DNA from: Terriglobia bacterium
GTDB taxonomy: Bacteria; Acidobacteriota; Terriglobia; Terriglobales; Acidobacteriaceae
DNA length: 64,000 nt
NCBI GenBank assembly: GCA_020073215.1
Contig: JAIQFO010000015.1
Location: 1 to 64,000 of the forward strand
Reading direction: 5' to 3'
Below, piece after piece: positions 24,848 through 32,935 of this stretch. The translations under genes and the position numbers were made by a program. How positions within the stretch are numbered: the first letter of the stretch is position 1; every line of letters starts with the position of its first letter. Under the pieces are notes generated by a model, which saw only the letters and a list, made by a program, of their open reading frames with translations, was not told where the DNA came from and made no database searches.

Positions 24848-26095
24848 ATGGCTTTTGCCGATGCAGTTCGCCACCGCTATCAGACCGATGTCGAGGGAAT
24901 AAAAGTTGCCGGCCTGTTCAAAGAGGAGAGGTATATCCACTCGCCGCAGTCCTCGGAAATTGAGGTGGAGTTCCCGATGGGCTCGGCAATCAGAAAATGC
25001 ATCAATGTTTGTGCCAACAACTACCTCGGACTCTCCAGCCACCCCGAGGTGATCGCCGCCGCGCACGCAGGATTGGACGCACGCGGCTACGGCATGTCCT
25101 CCGTGCGTTTCATTTGCGGTACGCAGGACATCCACCGCGAATTGGAGAATCGCCTGACGAAGTTCCTCGGCACCGAAGATACCTTGCTGTTCCCCTCCTG
25201 CATGGACGCGAATGCCGGCTTCTTCGAGGCCTGCCTGAATGAGCAGGATGTCATGATCGCCGACCGGCTCGTTCACGCCTCCATCGTCGACGGAATGCGT
25301 CTGTGCAAGGCAACGCAAGACACCTACAAGCACTCCGACATGGGGCATCTGGAGGAGAAGCTGCAGGAACACCAGGACAAGCGGTCGCGCATAGTGATCA
25401 CGGACGGCGTGTTCTCGATGGACGGCGATACCGCCAAGCTGGCCGAGATCGTCGCGCTGGCCGAGAAGTACAACGCCATGGTGTTCGTGGATGACTCGCA
25501 CGCCACCGGCTTCATGGGCAAAAGCGGACGTGGGACGCACGAGCACTGCGGCGTGCTCGGCAAGATCGATGTCATCACTACGACGCTGGGAAAAGCGTTG
25601 GGCGGTGCTTCCGGAGGCTGCGTCAGCGGCCGCCGCGAGCTGGTGGAGATGTGCCGTCAGCGAGCGCGTCCTTACCTGTTTTCGAATGCCGTAGCGCCGG
25701 TGATCGTGGCGGGTGCGATCAAGGTACTGGACTTGATCAGCGCTTCCACCGATCGTCGCGACAAACTGGAACGGAATGCCCGGTACTGGCGCGGCTTGCT
25801 CAAAGAGGCTGGTTTCGATCTGAAGGAAGGCGATGCCCCGATCGTGCCAGTCATGCTCTACGACGCCAAACTCGCGCAAGACTTTGCTCGCGATCTCTTT
25901 GACGAGGGCGTGTACGCCATTGGGTTCTTCTTCCCGGTCGTGCCTAAAGGGCAAGCCCGGATTCGCACGCAACTGTCCGCGGCTCACGATAAACACCATC
26001 TGGACGCCGCCATCGAGGGTTTCAAGAGAGTAGGGAAGAAACACGGCATTCTAGGTTTGGGAAAAAAGGAGCTCATGGCGAGAGCCGTTGCGTAA
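24848..26095 (+). CDS. kbl: Glycine C-acetyltransferase-like alpha-oxoamine synthase
   Basis: The protein has 415 residues and is a PLP-dependent fold type I enzyme. It has NVCANNYLGLSSHPEV, GMSSVRFICGTQDIHRELE, DGVFSMDGD, FVDDSHATGFMG and the PLP lysine in TTTLGKALGGASGG. PVVPKGQARIRTQLSAAH near the C-terminus is especially Kbl-like. Glycine C-acetyltransferase joins glycine and acetyl-CoA to 2-amino-3-ketobutyrate in threonine breakdown, but no threonine dehydrogenase gene is present here. The neighbouring ligase and ACP suggest that the acyl donor could be ACP-bound. ATG 24848 is chosen for its match to the Kbl N-terminus. Confidence 0.85.
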   Translation: MAFADAVRHRYQTDVEGIKVAGLFKEERYIHSPQSSEIEVEFPMGSAIRKCINVCANNYLGLSSHPEVIAAAHAGLDARGYGMSSVRFICGTQDIHRELENRLTKFLGTEDTLLFPSCMDANAGFFEACLNEQDVMIADRLVHASIVDGMRLCKATQDTYKHSDMGHLEEKLQEHQDKRSRIVITDGVFSMDGDTAKLAEIVALAEKYNAMVFVDDSHATGFMGKSGRGTHEHCGVLGKIDVITTTLGKALGGASGGCVSGRRELVEMCRQRARPYLFSNAVAPVIVAGAIKVLDLISASTDRRDKLERNARYWRGLLKEAGFDLKEGDAPIVPVMLYDAKLAQDFARDLFDEGVYAIGFFFPVVPKGQARIRTQLSAAHDKHHLDAAIEGFKRVGKKHGILGLGKKELMARAVA

Positions 26096-26191
26096 CCGGC
26101 GACTGATCTCTTGATGAGAGCAGCCGAGCGCCCGCGCCGAGTTCATTGGGCAGTCAACTCCGTGACGATTTCAGGAGGAAACGGAGGTCGC

Positions 26192-26374
26192 ATGCTTTGT
26201 GCAGAGCTTGAGGAACTGGAAGCGGAATTCGATGACATTCTTACCGCACTCGAGAATCCGTACCTGACCGAGCGGGAAAAACGCTCCCTGCAGGTCGCGT
26301 ATTCCCGGCTCAGTCGCACCATCAAGGATCACCAGGAGCATGGTCATGAGGGTGGCCCCTGCTTCGAAGAATAG
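26192..26374 (+). CDS. Small acidic helical protein
   Basis: The protein has 60 residues, beginning MLCAELEELEAEFDDILTAL, with a second helix of EREKRSLQVAYSRLSRTIKDHQ and a His/Gly/Cys-containing tail (HGHEGGPCFEE). GGAGG at a good distance upstream makes ATG 26192 the likely start, although the frame opens earlier. It is predicted to be entirely helical and perhaps dimeric. It lies between kbl and the CNBD gene on the same strand, so it is probably in the same operon. No family is recognised. Confidence 0.65.
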   Translation: MLCAELEELEAEFDDILTALENPYLTEREKRSLQVAYSRLSRTIKDHQEHGHEGGPCFEE

Positions 26375-26441
26375 CGGACTCCCCACTCGCATGAGGAGCG
26401 ACCTTCGTGCTTAACACGTTCATGAACGCAAAGGAGAACTT

Positions 26442-26933
26442 ATGACAACCGCGACTTTGAAAGCAACCAAGGTCTTCAGCTATCTCCGGCCCGAGGAGAT
26501 CGATATCCTCAGTAACTACGCGAGCACCGAGCAATACAAAGCCGGCGCAATCGTCTACCGCAAAGGACAGCCCGCCGCCCGTGCGTACGTCTTACTCGAA
26601 GGGGACGTTGTGCTCCGCGCTCCCACTCCAGCGGGTCACGGCATTGTGATCGAAGAAGTGGGTCCCGGTACGATGATTGGGGCTAGCGTGCTGCTGGGGG
26701 AGACCTATATGGTGACGGCCCAGTGTGTCACCAACTGCAAGATCATGACCATCGGCAAAACCGCCTTAGAGCGGGTCATGGACGCCAATCCGCAAATGGG
26801 ACTGGTCATTGAGAAGTACCTGGCTGAGCATTACTACCAGAGAAGTCTCGACCTCATGCACATGCTCGAAGGCCTGATACGGGGAGAGCCGCCGGAGGAG
26901 TTGAAGCGGGGAGGACCTCTACCCGTCGTGTGA
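26442..26933 (+). CDS. Cyclic-nucleotide-binding-domain protein without HTH
   Basis: The protein has 163 residues. A single cNMP-binding beta-roll is seen: VFSYLRPEEIDILSNYA, YKAGAIVYRKGQPAARAYVLLEGDVVLR, VGPGTMIGASVLLGETYMVTA, followed by a C-helix. The phosphate-binding cassette reads IGASVLLGETYMVTA, lacking the usual GE...R-[TS]A arginine, so cyclic nucleotide binding is uncertain. The C-terminal 40 residues contain no winged helix. It may sense a ligand or act as a regulatory subunit. It is the last gene of the ligase-ACP-kbl operon. Confidence 0.82.
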   Translation: MTTATLKATKVFSYLRPEEIDILSNYASTEQYKAGAIVYRKGQPAARAYVLLEGDVVLRAPTPAGHGIVIEEVGPGTMIGASVLLGETYMVTAQCVTNCKIMTIGKTALERVMDANPQMGLVIEKYLAEHYYQRSLDLMHMLEGLIRGEPPEELKRGGPLPVV

Positions 26934-26976
26934 GACCCACGATGAGGTCGAGGCCGAAGACCGGAGCGGTGGTTCC

Positions 26977-28269
26977 TTAGATGCGATACCAATCTCCCCG
27001 CGTCAGCGGCAACCCGCTGTCGCCTTGCCGCGGCTTAGCCAGGAGTGTCTGGTACAGGTTCAGTCGCCCCGTGCGGAATCCATGGGCCGAGCCGGCCATG
27101 TACAGGCGCCATATCCGGTAAGTTGTTTCATCCGAGATTCCACGCGCCTGCTCGGCATGGGCATCCAGACGCCGGACCCAGTGGTGGAGCGTTAATGCAT
27201 AGTGCTCGCGCAAACTTTCCACGTCCCGAACCTCAAACCCGCTCTGTTCCGCCGCTCGAAGGGTGGTACTGATCGGGACCATCTCCCCATCGGGAAAGAC
27301 ATAGCGGTCGCTGAACGACGGGCCCCGCCGGTGGTAGGTGGCGTTATACGCAATCCCATGGTTCAGAAATACTCCGCCCGGCCGCAATAGCTCGTACGCT
27401 CGGGCGAAGTATTCCGGCAGCAATGCCTCTCCCACGTGCTCAAACATCCCCACACTGACAATCTTGTCGTATCGCTGACCATGCTCAAGGTCGCGGTAAT
27501 CTGCAACCTCCACCCGGCAGCGGTCACTCAACCCCGATTCCCGCAGCCGTTGTCGGGCGAGTTCCGCCTGCGGCACGCTCAGCGTGATTCCTACCGCTTC
27601 CACGCCATAGTGAGCAGCCGCGTGCACAATCAATCCGCCCCAACCGCAACCAATGTCCAAAAGACGCTCGCCACGGCAGAGCCGCAGTTTTCTGCAGGTG
27701 TAATCCAGCTTCCGTTCCTGAGCCGAATCCAGATCTTCTTCCGGGGTGGCGAAGTAAGCGCAGGAGTAAACCATGCGCGGATCGAGCCACAGCGCGTAGA
27801 ACTCGGCCGGAAGATTGTAGTGATAGCTGACCGCTTGCCGGTCACGCTCTCGAGAATGAAGCGATCCGCTGAAATTGGCTGGTCGCCGGTCCTTATGAAC
27901 GCGGTCGCTGACCGGCAACATCTGCAATCGTTTCGCAAGATCAAAAGTCTGCCCCAGGTTGCGTTCCTGTCCAAGCATGTAATCCGCCAACTGGAAGACC
28001 GCTTCGATGTCGCCCTCGATGTCGAAGTCATCATAGACGTACGCTTCTCCCAGCGTGAGCTCGCTGGGGCAAGAGAACATCGCGCGCAACGCTCCCGGAT
28101 GCTTGAGCACCAACGTGAAGCGCGGATGCTCTACCGCTCCCCAGGTGGTGCCATCCCACAGCCGAACCTGAAAATTTCGATTGGGGTAGTCTTTCAGGAG
28201 CGCCTCCAGGAACTCGGCGCTCGCCAGGGAAGCCGTTTCCCCGAATACGATGTTCGCTAACGCTGCCAT
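26977..28269 (-). CDS. cfa: Cyclopropane-fatty-acyl-phospholipid synthase
   Basis: The protein has 430 residues. The N-terminal domain has the lipid-binding outline LVLKHPGALRAMF, LTLGEAYVYDDFDIEGD. The SAM-dependent methyltransferase core has YHYNLPAEFYALWLDPRMVYSCAYF, LLDIGCGWGGLIVHAA, ITLSVPQAELA, IVSVGMFEHVG, and NHGIAY. These are the standard landmarks of Cfa, which methylates unsaturated acyl chains in membrane phospholipids to cyclopropanes, a stress and stationary-phase trait. ATG 28269 follows GGGAGG. It lies 224 bases downstream of the Hsp20 gene on the same strand. Confidence 0.92.
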   Translation of the reverse strand: MAALANIVFGETASLASAEFLEALLKDYPNRNFQVRLWDGTTWGAVEHPRFTLVLKHPGALRAMFSCPSELTLGEAYVYDDFDIEGDIEAVFQLADYMLGQERNLGQTFDLAKRLQMLPVSDRVHKDRRPANFSGSLHSRERDRQAVSYHYNLPAEFYALWLDPRMVYSCAYFATPEEDLDSAQERKLDYTCRKLRLCRGERLLDIGCGWGGLIVHAAAHYGVEAVGITLSVPQAELARQRLRESGLSDRCRVEVADYRDLEHGQRYDKIVSVGMFEHVGEALLPEYFARAYELLRPGGVFLNHGIAYNATYHRRGPSFSDRYVFPDGEMVPISTTLRAAEQSGFEVRDVESLREHYALTLHHWVRRLDAHAEQARGISDETTYRIWRLYMAGSAHGFRTGRLNLYQTLLAKPRQGDSGLPLTRGDWYRI

Positions 28270-28493
28270 GTGCACCTCCCGGCACCGATGCCGTACTCTG
28301 TTCTTCCGAAAGTCAGCCTTCCGAAATAAAGCGGTCTAAAACGTCCGGAGACCTGCGTACAAAACTAGTCATACGGTCCCCCCCCGAAAATTTCGCTGCG
28401 TCCGGCAGGTGCCGTCGTTCAGTCTGTTCCTGCGCCCTTCTCGACGGGGACGCCGGGTGATCCTCGTTCATCGAGGCACCTTGAATTCTTCAC

Positions 28494-29012
28494 TCAGGCG
28501 GCAGTTCCGACGTTGTTCGGGGCAGCTGTGGGGAGCTCGAATTTCAGCACTCCCCCCTGCAATTCGACGACTGCGCGCTCCGGCATCACCTCCGTTGCCA
28601 GGTCGACAACTTCCAGGATTTGGGCGGGATTCAGGCTGGTCCGCCCGATGGTTCCATCCTTGGCTTTCGTCCCACTCGTCTTTTTCTCACCCAGAATCGA
28701 GATGCGACTCGGCTCGATGCTAACTTCAAGTTCAGTCTGGTCAAAGCCGGCGACGTTAGCGCGAACACTGATCCGGCCTTCGGATTCTGACATGGAAACC
28801 GATGCCGGGCACAGCAGTTCAGATTCCGCTCGGAACCAGTCTTCCTGATCGTGACCATGCTCCTGGCCGCGCGCTTCGAACAACTCATGGGCACGCCGCG
28901 AAATCGCAAGCTGCACCCTTTGCACTTTCCGTTGGAGATCTGCAGGATTGGATGGGTTTAGCAGCACCGCGGGTCGATCAGACTTGGGTTTTGCTGCCCT
29001 TTGAGATTTCAT
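28494..29012 (-). CDS. DUF2934-Hsp20 fusion protein
   Basis: The protein has 172 residues. Residues about 32-68 are a DUF2934 segment (ISRRAHELFEARGQEHGHDQEDWFRAESEL). Residues about 72-165 are an alpha-crystallin fold (VSMSESEGRISVRANVAGFDQTELEVSIEPSRISILGEKK, ending GGVLKFELPTA), with the Hsp20 landmark A-G/V-L replaced by GGVLKFELP. It is probably a small heat-shock chaperone with an added helical module. A GTGAY-N4-RTCAC palindrome lies about 155 bases upstream. A stand-alone DUF2934 protein is encoded at 38349. Confidence 0.85.
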   Translation of the reverse strand: MKSQRAAKPKSDRPAVLLNPSNPADLQRKVQRVQLAISRRAHELFEARGQEHGHDQEDWFRAESELLCPASVSMSESEGRISVRANVAGFDQTELEVSIEPSRISILGEKKTSGTKAKDGTIGRTSLNPAQILEVVDLATEVMPERAVVELQGGVLKFELPTAAPNNVGTAA

Positions 29013-29166
29013 AACACCCTCCTTCGAATGTTGCCGTGAAGGAGCATCGCTCGGCCTCTTGTCGCGGGCGGCACAGGCTAGGGCGAGCTGTCATGAACTC
29101 TCCTGTGCGGAGGCACAGGACACACTTTCACATCTTCCATTCTCAGCAGAGGTTCCCTCGCATGCC

Positions 29167-29180
29167 GTGATGCGCGTCAC
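29167..29180. promoter_or_regulatory. FNR/CRP-type palindrome, copy 6
   Basis: The sequence GTGATGCGCGTCAC fits GTGAY-N4-RTCAC. On the minus strand, TGAGAAT follows about 22 bases downstream as a -10 candidate, directing transcription toward the DUF2934-Hsp20 gene (start 29012) and perhaps cfa. Confidence 0.5.
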
Positions 29181-29301
29181 CCGTGCCTGTGTTCCTGCGC
29201 AAACTGGGGAGGGCGGCGGGTTGACCCGAGATGATCGGAAGACGGACGCGTTTGCCGGCGAATTTCCAATCAGAAAAGATGGGCGGAACGCCGGCGAACC
29301 G

Positions 29302-31017
29302 CTAGCGCTTCTCTTGTTCCGCGATTGGAGTGCCAGCGAGACGTAGTCCCGGTGGAAATTCCGGTTCTGCCGACCCGTCGGTTCGCGCGTCGGAGGCCGC
29401 GAAGTTCAGGCCGGTTCTTGTGTTGTGGTCGATCGCCTGGCCTCGTCCCATGTAGAGCGAGAAATCGCCGCGGACCTCGAGCTGATGGCCCATGTTCGTG
29501 AGTTGTTGGCGCACTTCGGCGGGCACGCGATCCTCGATGGCAATGTTGCAGCCGATATCGAAATTGCTGCGTACCGTGAAACGAGCCGTCTCCATGGCGA
29601 CTTGAAGATTCATGCCGTAATCGACCACATTGGACACGAATTGGGCGTGCGCGAGCGGCTGGTTGGCGCCGCCCATGATACCAAAGCCGATGTGGTCGTC
29701 GCCTCGCTCCATGAAGGCCGGAATGATGGTGTGGAATGGGCGCTTGTGACCGGCGAGCGCGTCCGGTTTGGCCGGGTCCAGCATGAACAAGGCTCCGCGA
29801 TTCTGCAGCGCAAATCCCATACCGCGTACGGTGATGCCCGAGCCAAAACTTGAGTAGTTGCTCTGGATGAGCGAGACGATATTGCCCTCTTTGTCCACGG
29901 CCGTGAGGTATGTCGTGTCACTTGCCGGGGGCCGCCCGGACTCCACATCGCAATTGGCTTTCCGGGGATTGATCAGTTGCGCGCGCTGCTTCGCGTATTC
30001 CTTCGAGAGCAAGCCGGCAACCGGCGCCTTGGCGAACCGGGGGTCGGCGTTATACCGCGCCAGATCGGCGTAGGCCAACTTCATCGCTTCGATTTTCTTG
30101 TGCAACTCTTCGCCGCTGAGCGGGCCGGCTTTCGCCGGCGAGAACTGCTCCATGAGGTTCAACATTTCCAGCGCCGCCATGCCCTGCCCGTTTGGCGGCA
30201 ACTCGTAAACTTTCCATCCGCGATAGCTAATGGAGATTGGCTCGACCCACTCCGCCGAGTAATCCTTCAGGTCTTCCGCTGTCATCGTGCCGCCAAGTTC
30301 GCGCGAGGTGGCGAGAATGGCTTTCGCGATTTCGCCGCGGTAGAACGCCTGCGGACCGCCTTCGCCAAGCAGACGGAGCGCTTTGGCAACTTCGGGGTTT
30401 CTGAAAATGTCCCCCGTCTGAGGAGCCTCGTCGTGGACGAGGAATACGCGCCGGGTTTCCGGGTCTTTCTTCAGCTTCGCGCGAGCGGCAGCCCGCCAGT
30501 CCATGCCGATCAACTCCTGGACCGCGAACCCGTTTTCGGCGTAAAAGATCGCCGGTGCAAAAAGATCCTTCCAAGCCATGCGGCCGAAGCGTTCATGCAG
30601 CTGGTTCCAGCCCTCAACCGTGCCCGGCACGGTTACCGTGTCGATGCCGTGCTCGGGCATTTGGGTGACGTTCTTCGATTTCAAGTAGTCGATGGTGAGT
30701 GCCTTGGGAGCCCATCCGCTGGCGTTCAAGCCGTAAAGTTTTCCGGTCTTGGCTTCCCAGTAGATAGCGAACAAGTCGCCGCCGATGCCATTCATGTCCG
30801 GTTCCATCACACCGAGTACAGCATTGGTCGCGATCGCGGCATCAACCGCCGAACCGCCATGAGACAGGATTTCCGCTCCCGCCTGCGAAGCTTGCACCTG
30901 GCTGCTGGCGACAATGCCGTACCGCGAGATCACCATGGAGCGGGCGTTCGTCCGATCTTGCGGGAACGCCAACGTGCCGAAAGCCACCAGCAAAAAGCAA
31001 TGCAGAAACGGGCGCAT
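29302..31017 (-). CDS. ggt: Gamma-glutamyltransferase
   Basis: The protein has 571 residues. A signal peptide (MRPFLHCFLLVAFGTLAFP) directs export. The large subunit region has GGSAVDAAIATNAVLGVMEPDMNGIGGD and ends before the autoprocessing site. The nucleophile is the first Thr of the conserved SDTTYLTAVDKEGN motif. The small subunit has GSGITVRGMGFALQNRG and FGIMGGANQPLAHAQ. The enzyme cleaves gamma-glutamyl bonds, as in glutathione, in the periplasm. ATG 31017 follows AGGAGAAG. The gene diverges from the MFS gene at 31382. No operon partner is evident. Confidence 0.93.
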   Translation of the reverse strand: MRPFLHCFLLVAFGTLAFPQDRTNARSMVISRYGIVASSQVQASQAGAEILSHGGSAVDAAIATNAVLGVMEPDMNGIGGDLFAIYWEAKTGKLYGLNASGWAPKALTIDYLKSKNVTQMPEHGIDTVTVPGTVEGWNQLHERFGRMAWKDLFAPAIFYAENGFAVQELIGMDWRAAARAKLKKDPETRRVFLVHDEAPQTGDIFRNPEVAKALRLLGEGGPQAFYRGEIAKAILATSRELGGTMTAEDLKDYSAEWVEPISISYRGWKVYELPPNGQGMAALEMLNLMEQFSPAKAGPLSGEELHKKIEAMKLAYADLARYNADPRFAKAPVAGLLSKEYAKQRAQLINPRKANCDVESGRPPASDTTYLTAVDKEGNIVSLIQSNYSSFGSGITVRGMGFALQNRGALFMLDPAKPDALAGHKRPFHTIIPAFMERGDDHIGFGIMGGANQPLAHAQFVSNVVDYGMNLQVAMETARFTVRSNFDIGCNIAIEDRVPAEVRQQLTNMGHQLEVRGDFSLYMGRGQAIDHNTRTGLNFAASDARTDGSAEPEFPPGLRLAGTPIAEQEKR

Positions 31018-31381
31018 ATTTCTTCTCCTTTTTCGGATGGAAGGGCATTCTCCGCGGAAGGGTAGGAACATGTCAACGGGGTGTACACCTCACCGCCGGG
31101 CCCGAGATCGCTGACCAGGAGCAACCGTGCTACACCATGGCACGCTCGGGCCATTCCCAGAGTTTGCGCCATAGCCTAAGGTAGGGATGAGCAGACTTCG
31201 GGGGAGGGCTGTTCAACGACAACGCGCCCCATGACTCAATGAGTCTGGGGCGCTTTCGTTTTTCCACCGTTTTCGGGATCCTGCCGCGAATCCGCAGCCT
31301 CGCACGCGCTCTCTCTCCACCACAACCCGGAAATCACCACGGTTACGCTATGCTGGAAGGTTCTCGAAATTCTATTTGGGA
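31018..31381. other. Divergent intergenic region with a plus-strand terminator
   Basis: This gap of 364 bases lies between ggt (minus) and the MFS gene (plus). It holds a strong plus-strand hairpin terminator at 31224-31263 although no plus-strand coding gene ends upstream. No tRNA or known RNA family is recognised. Confidence 0.5.
31224..31263 (+). terminator. Strong rho-independent terminator with no upstream gene
   Basis: GCGCCCC (31224-31230) pairs with GGGGCGC (31247-31253), with further pairing of GACT and AGTC inside, and TTTCGTTTTT follows. The orientation is plus strand. The only gene just upstream is on the other strand, so it may end a small RNA or be a relic of a lost gene. Confidence 0.75.
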
Positions 31382-32557
31382 ATGACTGCTTCCCGCATGG
31401 CGAGCCCTCCGCATGAGCATCCCCGGCCCCGGTCGAACCGGCCGCTGATCCTGGCCGCCCAGATTGCTTTCCTTCCGACGGGCATCTTGACCACCCTGCT
31501 GAGCCCTATGTTGTCCATACTGATCGCGCGCTGGGCGCTCAACGACACGCAGGCCGGCAGTCTCTTCCTGGTGCAGTTCCTGGCCTCGCTCACGGGCGTG
31601 CAACTCTCCGGCATCCTGTTGGCGCGCATGGGGTTCCGTCCTGCATTTCTGTCCGGACTGCTGCTCATGGCCGGCGGCGTGGCTACGCTTTACCTGGGAT
31701 CGGCCGGACTGGGAATGATTTCAGTCGCCGTGTATGGGCTGGGCCTGGGGTTCATCATCCCCACCTGCAACTTGATGATCGCAGAAATCGCGCCAGGTTC
31801 GCGGGCGGCGGCCGTGAGCCTGCTGAATCTCTACTGGGGAGTGGGCGCCGTGCTCTGTTCGCTGCTGGTCGCGTGGGCCAACCGGCACCACTGGATTCCC
31901 GTCTTTCTCGCCGCCGTGTCGGTTTTCCTTGTACTTCTGGCGGCGAGCGTGCGCAAATTGCCGTTTCCCCCTGCCGTCAAGTCCACCGGTTCCCCGCTGG
32001 CGTGGCGGAAAATCTGCAAGGATCCCACGATATGGCTGTTCGCCGCCGTGTTCTTTCTCTACCCCGGGGCCGAGACCGCGATGGGAGGCTGGATTGGCTC
32101 CTATGTGGAACGGATGGGATCTCGTGGCGCGGCCATGGGACCCATGATGCCGGCTTTCTTCTGGTCGGCACTGATGCTGGGCCGGGCGTCGGCCGGCCTC
32201 ATTCTCAAATACCTGCCGGAGCGGCGCGTGCTGCAACTGGGCTTCGCCGCGGCAACAGCGGGGATCGGGCTGACGCTTTGGTCATCGACCCTGGTGGGCG
32301 CGGCTGCCAGTACGCTCGTCACCGGATTGAGTTTCGCGACTCTATACCCCATTACCGTCGCCCGCTTTTCGCATCGCTTCGGAGTCGCCGCCCGGAGCAT
32401 CGGTTCGCTCATGTTTTCCTTAGCGTCGGTGGGACCGGCGGTGTTGCCCTGGATGGTGGGAGTGATTTCGAAAGCCACCGGCAATCTGCGTACCGGTCTT
32501 GCCGTGCCGTTCGCAGCCACGGCGATCCTATTGCTGATCCACATCCAAGACTGGTAA
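31382..32557 (+). CDS. MFS transporter
   Basis: The protein has 391 residues and twelve predicted membrane helices in two six-helix halves separated by a basic loop (about 195-215). The first half has the GxLARxG-type loop (GILLARMGFRPAFL) between helices 2 and 3. ATG 31382 is used; a TTG six bases earlier and a later ATG at 31397 are also possible because no clear ribosome-binding site is seen. The substrate cannot be predicted; the outline resembles FucP/fosmidomycin-type or sugar-efflux members. It is monocistronic and divergent from ggt. Confidence 0.85.
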   Translation: MTASRMASPPHEHPRPRSNRPLILAAQIAFLPTGILTTLLSPMLSILIARWALNDTQAGSLFLVQFLASLTGVQLSGILLARMGFRPAFLSGLLLMAGGVATLYLGSAGLGMISVAVYGLGLGFIIPTCNLMIAEIAPGSRAAAVSLLNLYWGVGAVLCSLLVAWANRHHWIPVFLAAVSVFLVLLAASVRKLPFPPAVKSTGSPLAWRKICKDPTIWLFAAVFFLYPGAETAMGGWIGSYVERMGSRGAAMGPMMPAFFWSALMLGRASAGLILKYLPERRVLQLGFAAATAGIGLTLWSSTLVGAAASTLVTGLSFATLYPITVARFSHRFGVAARSIGSLMFSLASVGPAVLPWMVGVISKATGNLRTGLAVPFAATAILLLIHIQDW

Positions 32558-32935
32558 GGAGGACCTCCTGGCTGCTAAGGGCAGTTCTCCATTTGCTGTA
32601 GAGGGAAGGCAGAAACGGGGAGGGCACGGCTTGACATCTGGCAGAAAGAGTCGGCCGTGGCACTTGATTTTGGGTGACGCAGCGCTTCAGTGTGTCCGTG
32701 AGAACTCGTTTTCGGACAGTACGGTGGAACCAAGGACGGGAAAATGCAGCCCCGGAGGGGCGACCAGCTTAGCCCAGCGCTTCAGTGCCGGGAAAAGTGG
32801 AAGAAATCACTCAAGTCCCGGAGGGACGACCGAGTTCTCGCGCACCCACTTCAGCGCTGCCATAACCGGCTTGTCTTTCATCAACGGCTTTTTACCCGCT
32901 GAGGGCGTGCATCCGAGAGCATACCGAGAACCGCT
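32558..32935. other. Convergent intergenic region with paired palindromes
   Basis: This region of 378 bases lies between two convergent genes. It contains two related palindromes, GCCCCGGAGGGGC at 32749-32761 and GTCCCGGAGGGAC at 32815-32827, both followed by GACC. They may act as transcription stops or be dispersed repeats. No gene is seen. Confidence 0.5.
32749..32827. repeat. Paired REP-like palindromes
   Basis: Two 13-base palindromes of pattern NNCCC-GGA-GGGNN lie 66 bases apart with the same flank (GACCAG / GACCGA). Compensatory changes (GC/GC in the first, GT/AC in the second) keep both able to pair, which supports a structural role in DNA or RNA. Confidence 0.6.

Noticed and set aside
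24764..26044. Minus-strand frame of 426 codons opposite kbl
   Set aside because: It is the antisense shadow of the Kbl-like gene and has no domain pattern of its own.
22794..26095. Sphingolipid long-chain base synthesis locus (ligase, ACP, serine palmitoyltransferase)
   Set aside because: The synthase is much closer to Kbl in its motifs than to serine palmitoyltransferase, and no ceramide genes are present. It is kept only as an alternative in the findings.
29977..31065. Plus-strand frame of 362 codons opposite ggt
   Set aside because: It is a shadow of the gamma-glutamyltransferase gene, with an Arg/His-rich translation.
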